Part shown: positions 36,275 to 45,176 of the stretch, piece after piece
Layout of the letters: the number at the start of each line of letters is the position of its first letter
How positions within the stretch are numbered: position 1 is the first letter of the stretch
Origin: Psychroserpens burtonensis DSM 12212
GTDB lineage: Bacteria > Bacteroidota > Bacteroidia > Flavobacteriales > Flavobacteriaceae
Length of the DNA: 64,000 bases
Direction: 5' to 3'
Assembly (NCBI RefSeq): GCF_000425305.1
Contig: NZ_AUDE01000012.1
Coordinates: forward strand, 62,001 to 126,000
The notes under the pieces: model-generated
Databases searched by the model: none
Told to the model about the DNA's origin: nothing
What the model saw: the letters and a program-made list of their open reading frames with translations, nothing else
Made by a program: the position numbers and the translations under genes

Positions 36275-36300
36275 TAAAAAAGCCTCAAGTTAATGAGGCT
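36275..36300 (-). terminator. Terminator after the aromatic amino acid operon
   Basis: Arms AGCCTCA and TGAGGCT flank AGTTAA with a T-run on the minus strand, 22 bases after the stop of the DAHP synthase gene. Confidence 0.75.
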
Positions 36301-36321
36301 CTAAAATTTATGGATAAAGGA

Positions 36322-37404
36322 CTAACCGTTGATGACTTTTTCTTGATGGTTAATGGACTCTTGATGAATTGCTTTAAACATGCGTAAAATAAATTCTTCA
36401 CTCAGTCCTTTTTCATCACCATGTAAAACCATTTTACCTAAAATCTCATTCCATCGCTTGCTCTGCAACACTGCAACATTTTTTTGTTTTTTAAGTCCGC
36501 CAATACCATCGGCAACCTTCATTCGTTTGCCTAATAATTCTATGATTTGATTATCAACCACATCAATTTGAGCTCTTAAATTATCGAGATCTTTATTAAA
36601 CGCTGCTTCAGGATCTGATTCTTTTCTAATTTTCAAATCGTCCATGATACGAATTAATGTCTTTGGTGTTACTTGCTGAGCAGCATCACTCCAAGCGTTA
36701 TCTGGGTCAAAATGAGTTTCTATCATTAAACCGTCAAAATTAAGATCTAATGCCGTTTGAGATACATCAAAAATCATATCTCTCTTACCAGTAATATGCG
36801 ATGGATCATTGATTAATGGTAAATCTGGAAATTTATTTTGAAACTCAATAGCTATTTGCCATTCAGGAATATTTCTATACTTCGTTTTCTCATAAGTAGA
36901 GAACCCTCTGTGAATTGCTCCTAAATTTTTAATTCCTGCAGTATATAACCTTTCAATACCACCTAACCATAAAGCTAAATCTGGATTTACTGGATTTTTC
37001 ACTAATACTATTTTATCTGTCCCTTTAAGAGCATCTGCAATTTCTTGCATTATAAAAGGACTCACTGTAGAACGCGCACCAATCCATAATAAATCAATAT
37101 CATGCTCTAGAGCTAATTCTACATGGTTTCTATTGGCCACTTCTGTACAGGTTTTCATCCCTGTTTCTGCTTTTACTTTTTGTAACCATTTTAAACCTAA
37201 AGCACCAACACCTTCAAAATTGCCTGGACGTGTTCTTGGTTTCCAGATACCTGCTCTAAAATAATTAACGTCTGTATCCTTAAGCTCATGCGCTATTTTT
37301 AAAACTTGTTCTTCAGTCTCTGCACTGCACGGTCCTGCAATAACTAGTGGATGATCTAATCCTAGATTATCTAACCATGTTCTCATTTCTTTTTTATTTT
37401 CCAT
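36322..37404 (-). CDS. Bifunctional DAHP synthase / chorismate mutase
   Basis: The 360-residue protein has a type Ib-like DAHP synthase domain (residues about 1-260; VIAGPCSAETEEQVL near 21-35, FRAGIWKPRTRPGNFEG, ALWLGGIERLY, NDPSHITGKR). A C-terminal AroQ chorismate mutase domain follows (about 270-355; NLRAQIDVVDNQIIELLGKRM). It condenses PEP with erythrose 4-phosphate and also rearranges chorismate to prephenate. It is the last gene of the operon with pheA, an aminotransferase and tyrA. Confidence 0.94.
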   Translation of the reverse strand: MENKKEMRTWLDNLGLDHPLVIAGPCSAETEEQVLKIAHELKDTDVNYFRAGIWKPRTRPGNFEGVGALGLKWLQKVKAETGMKTCTEVANRNHVELALEHDIDLLWIGARSTVSPFIMQEIADALKGTDKIVLVKNPVNPDLALWLGGIERLYTAGIKNLGAIHRGFSTYEKTKYRNIPEWQIAIEFQNKFPDLPLINDPSHITGKRDMIFDVSQTALDLNFDGLMIETHFDPDNAWSDAAQQVTPKTLIRIMDDLKIRKESDPEAAFNKDLDNLRAQIDVVDNQIIELLGKRMKVADGIGGLKKQKNVAVLQSKRWNEILGKMVLHGDEKGLSEEFILRMFKAIHQESINHQEKVING

Positions 37405-37482
37405 TGCATTTGATCTTTTGGTTCTGTTTCCCTAAGAAAACAAAGTCAATTTAATTTTATTTCTACGTCGTGTTATTATCTT

Positions 37483-38334
37483 TTAAACCAATCCTTTTAA
37501 AATATCTTTGATATGGTTTGTGTTTTTCATTTCATTATAAATGGCATCAAAATCTTCTGCTTCCATCAATGCTTTAAAATGCTTTAAATTATTAATGTAT
37601 TCATCTAATGTTTCAATAACATTCTCTCTGTTTTGCTTAAATATTGGTGTCCACATTGCTGGTGAACTTTTTGCCAATCGCACTGTACTTTCAAAACCAC
37701 TTCCTGCCATATCAAAAATATCGCGCTCATTTCTCTCTTTATCTATCACTGTTTTACCTAACATAAATGAGCTAATATGTGATAAATGAGACACATAAGC
37801 AATATGCTTATCATGAGCTTCAGGATTCATATAACGTATCCGCATACCTAAGTCTCTAAAAAGCTGTAAAGCTTTCTCTTGAAGTTTAAATGTTGTCTTT
37901 TCTACCTCGCAAATGATATTTGTTTTCTTATCAAATAAATGTGCAATAGCCGCTTTTGGACCAGAAAACTCAGTTCCTGCAATGGGATGTGTTGCTAAAA
38001 AATGACGTCGGTTTTTATGATTTTCAACAGACTTACAAACTGGGAACTTTGTAGAACCAACATCAATAACTAGAGTTTGCTCGCCTATCCTATCTAAAAC
38101 CTTCGGCAACTCTATAACCGCTTTATCCACAGGAATTGAAAGTATGACCAAGTCTGCATTATACAAATCATCATAAGTTGCTTTTTCATCAATTAAATTG
38201 AGATTTAAAGCCTCATCAAGATGACTCTCATTAGAATCAATACCAAAGATTTTAGCACCTACATAATTAGACTTAATGTCTATTGCTAAACTTCCGCCAA
38301 TTAATCCAATACCAATGATGTATATGTTATTCAT
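37483..38334 (-). CDS. tyrA: Prephenate dehydrogenase
   Basis: The 283-residue protein has the NAD-binding motif IIGIGLIGGSLAIDI (residues about 5-19), HFLATHPIAGTEFSGPKAA (about 110-128) with the catalytic His, and AYVSHLSHISSFMLG. It converts prephenate to 4-hydroxyphenylpyruvate for tyrosine. It is single-domain without an ACT domain. It is between the aminotransferase and the DAHP synthase genes. Confidence 0.94.
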   Translation of the reverse strand: MNNIYIIGIGLIGGSLAIDIKSNYVGAKIFGIDSNESHLDEALNLNLIDEKATYDDLYNADLVILSIPVDKAVIELPKVLDRIGEQTLVIDVGSTKFPVCKSVENHKNRRHFLATHPIAGTEFSGPKAAIAHLFDKKTNIICEVEKTTFKLQEKALQLFRDLGMRIRYMNPEAHDKHIAYVSHLSHISSFMLGKTVIDKERNERDIFDMAGSGFESTVRLAKSSPAMWTPIFKQNRENVIETLDEYINNLKHFKALMEAEDFDAIYNEMKNTNHIKDILKGLV

Positions 38335-38406
38335 ATCTAAATTTCGTTTCTACGGAAATATTATAATTCAGGAGTTGCTATTCTTCCGAAGAAAAATAAA
38401 TAGTTT

Positions 38407-39552
38407 CTATGTTAACCTTTCTAGTGCTTCTTCTAATTGATCTATGGAAGCACATAATGAAATTCTTATATAGCCTTTCCCGTTACTCCCAAAAATGGTC
38501 CCTGGTGTTATAAAAATTGACTTTTCTTTTAATATCAAATCAATATATGCTTCTGCTTCTATGTGCTCTGGAAACTTAGCCCAAACAAACAATCCTGTTG
38601 CACCTTTATTGTAAGTGCAATTCAATGCCTCTGCAATTTTCCAGACGATTTTACGACGTTGCTCATATACACTATTCAAACTTGTGAACCACATGTCTGA
38701 ACATTTTAAGGCTTCTATAGCTCCTTTTTGAATTCCTAAAAACATCCCAGAATCCATATTACTCTTTACACGTAATACAGCATCTATATAATCATGTCTT
38801 CCCAGCAACATGCCTACTCGCCATCCAGCCATATTAAAAGTTTTACTCAAAGAGTTTAACTCTAAACAGACCTCTTTTGCATCCTTATACTTTAAAATAC
38901 TCCTAGGAAAGCGATTAAGGACAAAACTGTAAGGATTATCATTAACTATTAGAATATTATAGCGTTTGCCAAACTGTATTAATTCTTCAAATAATTTAGC
39001 AGATCCATTCTCTCCAGTTGGCATATGCGGATAATTTACCCACATAATTTTCACGTTTTCAACACCTCTTTTTGCTAAAGACACCAAATCTGGACACCAA
39101 TTAGACTCTGCTTTTAAGTCATAAAAAACGGGAACTGCTCCAACTAAATTAGTTACTGATTTATACGTTGGATAACCAGGGTTTGGAATCAAAACCTCGT
39201 CACCTACATTTAAAAACGCCATTGATATATGTAAAATTCCTTCTTTACTTCCCATAAGAGGAAGTACTTCGGTATGCGCACTTATAGATACTTGGAAATG
39301 TGTTTTATAAAAATCCGCAATGGCTTCTCTCAATTCAGGAATCCCTTGGTAGCTTTGATATTTGTGCGCTGCATCGTCTTCAAAAGTTTCTACAAGTGCA
39401 TTGAGTACTGCTTCTGGAGGATCCATATCTGGACTTCCAATCCCCAAATTGATAATTGGCTTGCCTTGAGACATGAGCAGACGCACTTCTCTCAATTTCT
39501 TCGAAAAGTAGTATTCTTCTACATTTTGTAAACGTTTAGCAACTTGTATCAT
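38407..39552 (-). CDS. Class I/II aminotransferase of the aromatic operon
   Basis: The 381-residue PLP-dependent enzyme has the Lys motif ELNSLSKTFNMAGWRVGM (about residues 222-239), INLGIGSPDMDPP at the start and NDNPYSF. Its start overlaps the pheA stop by four bases. In context it probably transaminates phenylpyruvate, hydroxyphenylpyruvate or prephenate; LL-diaminopimelate-type or aspartate aminotransferase activity is the alternative. Confidence 0.9.
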   Translation of the reverse strand: MIQVAKRLQNVEEYYFSKKLREVRLLMSQGKPIINLGIGSPDMDPPEAVLNALVETFEDDAAHKYQSYQGIPELREAIADFYKTHFQVSISAHTEVLPLMGSKEGILHISMAFLNVGDEVLIPNPGYPTYKSVTNLVGAVPVFYDLKAESNWCPDLVSLAKRGVENVKIMWVNYPHMPTGENGSAKLFEELIQFGKRYNILIVNDNPYSFVLNRFPRSILKYKDAKEVCLELNSLSKTFNMAGWRVGMLLGRHDYIDAVLRVKSNMDSGMFLGIQKGAIEALKCSDMWFTSLNSVYEQRRKIVWKIAEALNCTYNKGATGLFVWAKFPEHIEAEAYIDLILKEKSIFITPGTIFGSNGKGYIRISLCASIDQLEEALERLT

Positions 39553-40376
39553 AGTCTCGCATTTTTATATTCTCCCAAAACTTTGAAGTCTTGCGTCATA
39601 ATTTTCAAAATTGATTTGGCTTTATCATAGTCTTTATAAGACTCAAAAGTTATATCGACGAAAAAGGCATATTTCCAAGGGGTTTCTATTTTAGGAAGTG
39701 ATTGAATCTTGGTTAAATTTAACTTACAATCACTCAATACATTTAAAATAGCCGCTAAACTTCCTCTTTTATGCTCTAATTCAAATTTTATAGAGGCCTT
39801 ATTAATTTTATTTTCGGGTATTTCAGAATTTTTAGTCTTGACAACAAAGAAACGTGTTTCGTTATGTTTGATTGTTTGAATACTCTCACAAAGTATCTCA
39901 AGATCGAATAATTGGGATGCCATACGTGATGCAATAGCGGCAATATTTCTAGTTTTATTATTCTGAATCCTCTGTGCTACTTGAGCGGTATCTATATCCT
40001 CTATTAATTTGATGTGTGGATACTGCTTAAAAAACACCTTACACTGCAATAAAGCCATAGGATGCGAGTAGACCTCTTTAATATCCTCTATAGTTTGATC
40101 AGGCCATGCCATTAAATGATGTTGGATATCTAAATAATGTTCTCCTACAATATACAAATCATGTGTATCTATGAGTGCATAATTTGGAATAATGGATCCT
40201 GCTATAGAATTCTCGATTGCCATTATGGCTGCATCACTTTTACCATTTAAAACACTATCAATTACAGCATCAAACGTCATACACTCATCCACTAAGATAG
40301 TCTCGTCAAAATAGTGTTGAGACACAATGTGATGAAAAGAACCCTTCACTCCTTGTATGGCTACTTTTTTAATCAA
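39549..40376 (-). CDS. pheA: Prephenate dehydratase
   Basis: The 275-residue protein begins MIKKVAIQGVKGSFHH and has AIMAIENSIAGSIIPNY (residues about 53-69) and the catalytic TRF motif in HNETRFFVVK (about 180-189). An ACT domain with KRGSLAAILNVLSDCKLNL follows (about 203-221). It converts prephenate to phenylpyruvate; the ACT domain should give feedback control by phenylalanine. It is the first gene of the aromatic operon and follows a leader peptide and an attenuator. No chorismate mutase is fused here; that activity is on the DAHP synthase. Confidence 0.94.
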   Translation of the reverse strand: MIKKVAIQGVKGSFHHIVSQHYFDETILVDECMTFDAVIDSVLNGKSDAAIMAIENSIAGSIIPNYALIDTHDLYIVGEHYLDIQHHLMAWPDQTIEDIKEVYSHPMALLQCKVFFKQYPHIKLIEDIDTAQVAQRIQNNKTRNIAAIASRMASQLFDLEILCESIQTIKHNETRFFVVKTKNSEIPENKINKASIKFELEHKRGSLAAILNVLSDCKLNLTKIQSLPKIETPWKYAFFVDITFESYKDYDKAKSILKIMTQDFKVLGEYKNARL

Positions 40377-40404
40377 TCTCTTTTAAATTTTCAAATAATT
40401 ATAT

Positions 40405-40431
40405 AAAAAAAGTCCCGATTTTCATCGAGAC
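40405..40431 (-). terminator. Attenuator terminator upstream of pheA
   Basis: On the minus strand GTCTCGAT, loop GAAA, ATCGGGAC form an 8-pair stem (one G-T pair) followed by seven T. It lies 28 bases after the leader-peptide stop and 29 bases before the pheA start, so it controls readthrough into the operon. Confidence 0.8.
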
Positions 40432-40456
40432 TCATATTAAATTTATTTCTAATAAA

Positions 40457-40534
40457 TTATACATACGAGGTCTCTATCTTTTCGTTAAAAAAGAAATAAA
40501 ACCAGTTATGATATGTATGATTTGTTGTATTCAT
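40457..40534 (-). CDS. Leader peptide of the aromatic amino acid operon (WFYFFF)
   Basis: A 25-codon minus-strand frame from ATG 40534 to TAA 40457 encodes MNTTNHTYHNWFYFFFNEKI then ETSYV. It holds four Phe, three Tyr and one Trp, with WFYFFF together. A segment near its 3' end, ATAGAGAC, can pair in 7 of 8 positions with the 5' arm of the terminator (GTCTCGAT), giving a competing antiterminator. Stalling at Phe/Tyr codons should expose that pairing and let pheA be transcribed. It is classical attenuation by analogy with enterobacterial pheL. Confidence 0.8.
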   Translation of the reverse strand: MNTTNHTYHNWFYFFFNEKIETSYV

Positions 40535-40707
40535 TTGTGTTACTAATAAAAACAGGCACCTTTATTAAGATGCTAATGTACTTATATTTTTAAGAAATTA
40601 AAATTGTAAAACTATTTTTTTAGATTTTACGTTTCATAATTAAAGAATTCATAAATTAAACTATCTCATTAGCAATAATTAGTATTTTTGAATAAATAAA
40701 TTTATAT

Positions 40708-41601
40708 ATGTCTATTGAGGTTGAAAACATTTCAAAAGTTTATGGCGCGCAAAAAGCACTAAACAACATTTCATTTTCTGTAAATACTGGTGAAATTGTG
40801 GGTTTTTTAGGGCCTAATGGCGCAGGAAAGTCTACGCTTATGAAAATCCTGACGACTTATATTGACGCCACGCAAGGCATGGCTAAAGTCGGTGGATTTG
40901 ATGTACAAGCACATAAACAGGATGTACAGAAAAATGTAGGTTACTTACCAGAACATAACCCTTTATATCTAGAGATGTATGTTAAAGAATACCTCACATT
41001 TAATGCTGGCATTTATAAAACGCCTAAAACTAGAATAAATGACGTTATTGAGCTCACTGGTTTAACACCTGAGGCTCATAAAAAAATAGGCCAGTTATCA
41101 AAAGGCTACAGACAGCGTGTCGGTCTGGCTAATGCTTTACTTCACGATCCATCTGTTTTAATTTTAGATGAACCTACAACAGGATTAGATCCAAATCAAT
41201 TGGTAGATATTAGACATTTGATTAAGAATATAGGCAAAGACAAAACCGTGTTTTTGTCAACGCATATTATGCAAGAGGTTGAAGCCATTTGTGATCGTGT
41301 GATCATTATTAATAAGGGTGAAATCGTTGCCGACAAAAAACTTAAAGACTTGCGTAATGAGAAGGAACAAACAGTCATTGTAGAGTTTGATTATCGTGTT
41401 GAAGAGGCTTTTCTAATTAAGCTACCTAATGCGAAAACCGTGACAAATACGCATGATTTCACTTATGAAATTACATTTTCTACTGGACAAGACATGCGTT
41501 CTTATGTGTTCGATTTTGCACACGATAATAAACTAAAAATTCTTCAGTTGAATCAAAAAAACGCGAGTTTAGAAACTTTATTTAGGGAATTGACGAGTTG
41601 A
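40708..41601 (+). CDS. gldA: Gliding motility ABC transporter ATPase GldA
   Basis: The 297-residue ATPase has Walker A GPNGAGKST (residues about 35-43), the signature LSKGYRQRVG and Walker B VLILDEPTTGLD (about 150-161). The C-terminal 80 residues match the GldA type. With membrane subunits GldF and GldG it forms the gliding ABC transporter in F. johnsoniae; those genes are not beside it here. A -7-like TATTTTTG is at 40,683-40,690. A decayed DUF6584 gene follows. Confidence 0.88.
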   Translation: MSIEVENISKVYGAQKALNNISFSVNTGEIVGFLGPNGAGKSTLMKILTTYIDATQGMAKVGGFDVQAHKQDVQKNVGYLPEHNPLYLEMYVKEYLTFNAGIYKTPKTRINDVIELTGLTPEAHKKIGQLSKGYRQRVGLANALLHDPSVLILDEPTTGLDPNQLVDIRHLIKNIGKDKTVFLSTHIMQEVEAICDRVIIINKGEIVADKKLKDLRNEKEQTVIVEFDYRVEEAFLIKLPNAKTVTNTHDFTYEITFSTGQDMRSYVFDFAHDNKLKILQLNQKNASLETLFRELTS

Positions 41602-41628
41602 AAGTTATGATCCACTTCAGAAAATATC

Positions 41629-42152
41629 ATGAATTTAAAAAGAAAGTTAGATCACATCGACTCTGAAATTAAAAACGGAATAAATTAAAAGCAACAAATA
41701 GGTTGCGCAACCTAATTCAATAAAACCCAAACGACACTCAGCTAAATAATAAACGTGCTGAATTATATTATGAAAGCGGGTTTTTAGATGCTGCCGGAAA
41801 ACATTGGGTTTTGTTCCAACCTACTAATGACGGAATTAAAAAATGGGTCGAAATTTATGATAAATCGGTAAATTATTCTGGCCACCAAATTTTAAAGGAC
41901 ATAACTTTTCGAGGAGATGAATCTAAACTTTCTGAATTTGCTAAAAAGAAATTGCCAGAACTAGAATCTCATAGCAAAATAACAACACATCATATTCGCA
42001 AATTCAGACCTAAAGGCAACAACTCTAAAAATCAAAAACACAGGCAAACAATTAATGATAAATTAATAGGATATGGAATATTTGGAATGCTTGTGATAGT
42101 CCTTATTCTAATTTTAGTTCGATTTATAACGGTTATTGATTGGGTTTTTTAA
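41629..42152 (+). pseudogene. DUF6584-family gene with a frameshift and an in-frame stop
   Basis: From ATG 41629 the frame reads MNLKRKLDHIDSEIKNGIN then TAA. Deleting one T near 41,683-41,686 (TTT to TT) explains this: the shifted frame gives LKATNRLRNLIQ, TAA (41721-41723), then NPNDTQLNNKRAELYYESGF, AAGKHWVLFQPT and an open frame to 42152. The restored protein has the DUF6584-type layout, with a C-terminal membrane segment (YGIFGMLVIVLILILVRFI). Two lesions make it inactive. The surviving 113-codon part starts at TTG 41811. Confidence 0.82.
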
Positions 42153-42210
42153 CCATTACTACTTCTAGATTCCTACCTTATTAAAGTAAATTCGAAACAA
42201 ATCACAGGAA

Positions 42211-42963
42211 TTAATCTTCAAAAATAAGTGCACCAGTATAAAACTGTTCGACATCAACAACCAAAGGAGTATTCACAACAATCACATCGCCTGTGCTCCT
42301 AATTTCGCCTGTTAGCGATTGCTGTGCATTTATAATCAGGTCGTTGCTACTGCGTTGAAAGAGATCAACACTCTGCGCTATTAAAAGACGCCCTTCAAAA
42401 CGCGCATCACCAGAATAATATCCTAAAAATAGGTTGTCAACTTCCCCACTTATAAAAACAGATGATAAGTTATTAACGATTACACTAAGCGTATTGCAAT
42501 CAATTTCTAATATAAAATTACCATTTGTATTCACCGTATCTTCTTCAGTAAAATCCTCAGAAATCAAAACCAAACTAGAATAATTTAAAACGCCTTGGCT
42601 ACTCACATTTCCACCTGAGCCATTTCTAATTTCGGTAAGATTAGGTGCACTGACAAATACTTTTGTAATTCCATACTCGCGCGTCAAGTTACACGCATTA
42701 TTATTGATCAATTTTAAACGACCCTCTTCTACTTTAACCTCAATATCCTCCATTAAATATTCCCCAGTTTGGACAGTTACTTTTTGAATTGGAGCGTCAA
42801 TTAATATTAACTCTATGCGAGGAAAAACAGTAACCTCAGTAAATACCTCAACGTCATAATCTCTTTGAATGACATCACCAGCATTTTGAAAACAATCTGG
42901 CACATTCTCTCCATTACAAGACAATAGAACGATTGCAAACATTATGTACACTATTTTTTTCAT
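42211..42963 (-). CDS. Head GIN domain (DUF2807) lipoprotein
   Basis: The 250-residue protein has a signal with lipobox (MKKIVYIMFAIVLLSCNGEN). The beta-helical repeats that follow match the DUF2807 head GIN domain. Bacteroidota have many of these; role unknown. It overlaps the upstream gene stop by ATGA, so the two are co-translated. Confidence 0.87.
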   Translation of the reverse strand: MKKIVYIMFAIVLLSCNGENVPDCFQNAGDVIQRDYDVEVFTEVTVFPRIELILIDAPIQKVTVQTGEYLMEDIEVKVEEGRLKLINNNACNLTREYGITKVFVSAPNLTEIRNGSGGNVSSQGVLNYSSLVLISEDFTEEDTVNTNGNFILEIDCNTLSVIVNNLSSVFISGEVDNLFLGYYSGDARFEGRLLIAQSVDLFQRSSNDLIINAQQSLTGEIRSTGDVIVVNTPLVVDVEQFYTGALIFED

Positions 42964-44057
42964 AACCTAACTCCTATTCCAAATTCAACTGCTTCTGCTT
43001 TTGCACCATGAGATTTAAGCGTTATCGCACCAAATATCTTATCACCAAAATAACGTTTTAAACCAATTCTATTATAAACGCGTCCTTCAAAATCATAAGG
43101 GTAATACACGTAATATCCCAATTGGGTTATAAATGACATTTTATTAATAAATAACTCGTGACCTACAAAAACACCAACACGTTTCCAATCTTCATCACCC
43201 GTAATATCAAACTCTGGAAAGGCAACAGAATAATACGTAATCAACTCTTCCAAGAATTTTGAAAAGAATACATCTGCACCAAATTGGATGGCACTTTTTC
43301 TATTTAATCGCTTGTCTGCATAGGCAGATATGATATAAAAGGGGTATTGTCCAATACCAATCACATCACTTTCATTAACTCCACTTCTAAAAGCAAAATT
43401 ATATTTTATGTTTTCTTTATATTTTTTTTCTTCGGAAAATGGAATATATTCGGGTTCGTTCTCATAATTAAACAAATAATTAGCGCCAACGTTAAATACA
43501 AACGTATTTGTGGACGTATTTGGTGCTCTAAAGTTGGCATTAGAATAATGGATGACTGAAATACCTGCTTGTAATCCTAAACCTTTAAAGATATTCTCTT
43601 TTCTATAATTAAGCATTAAGTAGGTGGAACTCATCAAATCTGAACCATAAGCATTGTTCAAAAAGTTAGTATTCTTATCATAAGGATTCGTGGTGTAAGC
43701 AATCCCTTGTCCTATTCTAAAGTTAAGATTACGATTTAAAAAATAAAAATTATAATGTGCATACAAGCTGTAATTTTCACCTAAATTTTTATTTTTCATA
43801 TCCTGATAGATGAATGAAAAACCCCAATCTGGGTAGTTATATCTACTTTCCCAGTCTTTAAATCCGTATGTTTTCTTATTGTAACTTAATATCAATCCGG
43901 TAGGATGATCTGTTATTAAATGAGAAATATCTGAATTGTGCTCTAAGATTGTTCCGTAGAATACATTCGCATCTAAAGTAAAGAGATTAGGATCTTCTTC
44001 TTGAGCAAAAGCAGGCGCACAAAACACACAGAATAGGTAGGCTAAAAAACGATTCAT
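42960..44057 (-). CDS. Outer-membrane acyloxyacyl hydrolase / PagL-like (lipid A 3-O-deacylase family)
   Basis: The start MNRFLAYLFCVFCAPAFAQ (44057) gives a clean signal peptide; the frame extends 20 codons upstream. The mature protein is a barrel with aromatic strands. ISVIHYSNANFRAPNTSTN has the His and Ser expected of the PagL/acyloxyacyl hydrolase catalytic region, and the C-terminus ends in an outer-membrane-type EFGIGVRL. The family removes acyl chains from lipid A. The assignment rests on the HxSNA pattern. Confidence 0.75.
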   Translation of the reverse strand: MNRFLAYLFCVFCAPAFAQEEDPNLFTLDANVFYGTILEHNSDISHLITDHPTGLILSYNKKTYGFKDWESRYNYPDWGFSFIYQDMKNKNLGENYSLYAHYNFYFLNRNLNFRIGQGIAYTTNPYDKNTNFLNNAYGSDLMSSTYLMLNYRKENIFKGLGLQAGISVIHYSNANFRAPNTSTNTFVFNVGANYLFNYENEPEYIPFSEEKKYKENIKYNFAFRSGVNESDVIGIGQYPFYIISAYADKRLNRKSAIQFGADVFFSKFLEELITYYSVAFPEFDITGDEDWKRVGVFVGHELFINKMSFITQLGYYVYYPYDFEGRVYNRIGLKRYFGDKIFGAITLKSHGAKAEAVEFGIGVRL

Positions 44058-44154
44058 AAATCTAGTTAGAGCGTAAAAGTATGTAATTAATTTCAACGCT
44101 TTAAACTCTATACGCAAAAAACAAAATTTGAGTTTTAAATTATAATAGATTCAC

Positions 44155-45171
44155 CTAAATACACTTTTTCAGAACAGTTTCATAATTACAAGATATTTCA
44201 GTTTTAAAAATAGGGGCTAAAAATTTAGACAATTGCCCAAACTCAATTAAAAAAGCATCGTGACCATGAATCGAGTTAATTTCATTTATGGTGACATTAT
44301 CTTTAATTAATTTTAAATCCACATAGGTTTCCCAGTTCTCATCCGCTTTAAAAAAGAGATCACTATTGATGGTTACAATATGAATATTTGAACTAATTCT
44401 TGATGCCACAGCACTAAACGAAGATCGACCTCTAGTAATATCAACAGTTCTTAATACTTGGTTGAGCAGCTTATATGCCGAAACATTAAAACGTTCATTC
44501 AATATCTTACCATGGTGATTAAGCCAGCTCTCCACATTAAAAATTGTATTTGTGTTTTCACTTCTTCGAAATTTGCTCGTCAAAGACTCTGGCGTGCGAT
44601 ATAAGGTCATCGCATGCATTCTTGCATCTACTAATGGTTCTCTTGAATTGTTTAACAAAGCATCTTGGATATGACAATTCGCAATTAACCAATCTGTAGA
44701 TTTCCAATCTGTAGCAATTGGGACCAGATTATGTATCAAATCCGGCTCTAAAGCTGCTAATTCCCATGCAATCGCACCTCCAACAGAACCACCAATAACA
44801 GCAAAAAGTTCATGAATTTTTAATAAACTAAGACCTTCCGCAAAGATTCTAGCAATATCTCTAGCGGTGAAATCTTTATAGTTTTCAATGCGATTGCTTT
44901 GGTTTTCATCATATCCATTTCCTGGAATATTGAACGCTAAAACCGTGTAAACATTTGTATTTATACATTTATTTTTACCAATTAGATCATTCCACCAACC
45001 CTTTTTTCCGCAGACATTAGAATTACCCGTTAAGGCATGATTAACCATTACTATTGGTGCATCATACAGAGGTCGCCCAAATATTTGATACGACAAATTG
45101 ATGGCTTGTGATTGGCCATTTTCAGTAAAGAAATTAGGAATCACAATATATTTTAAGGATAGCATACGCAT
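44155..45171 (-). CDS. metX: Homoserine O-acyltransferase-like alpha/beta hydrolase
   Basis: The 338-residue protein has NHALTGNSNVCG (oxyanion loop), the nucleophile elbow VIGGSVGGAIAWELA and a C-terminal SIHGHDAFLIEF with the catalytic His. These are the MetX hallmarks. It activates homoserine by acylation for methionine synthesis. Its start is five bases after the metY stop, so both are under the SAM-I riboswitch. Whether acetyl or succinyl is transferred cannot be told. The first Met may be M3 (MLSLKY). Confidence 0.9.
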   Translation of the reverse strand: MRMLSLKYIVIPNFFTENGQSQAINLSYQIFGRPLYDAPIVMVNHALTGNSNVCGKKGWWNDLIGKNKCINTNVYTVLAFNIPGNGYDENQSNRIENYKDFTARDIARIFAEGLSLLKIHELFAVIGGSVGGAIAWELAALEPDLIHNLVPIATDWKSTDWLIANCHIQDALLNNSREPLVDARMHAMTLYRTPESLTSKFRRSENTNTIFNVESWLNHHGKILNERFNVSAYKLLNQVLRTVDITRGRSSFSAVASRISSNIHIVTINSDLFFKADENWETYVDLKLIKDNVTINEINSIHGHDAFLIEFGQLSKFLAPIFKTEISCNYETVLKKCI

Positions 45172-45176
45172 AATTT

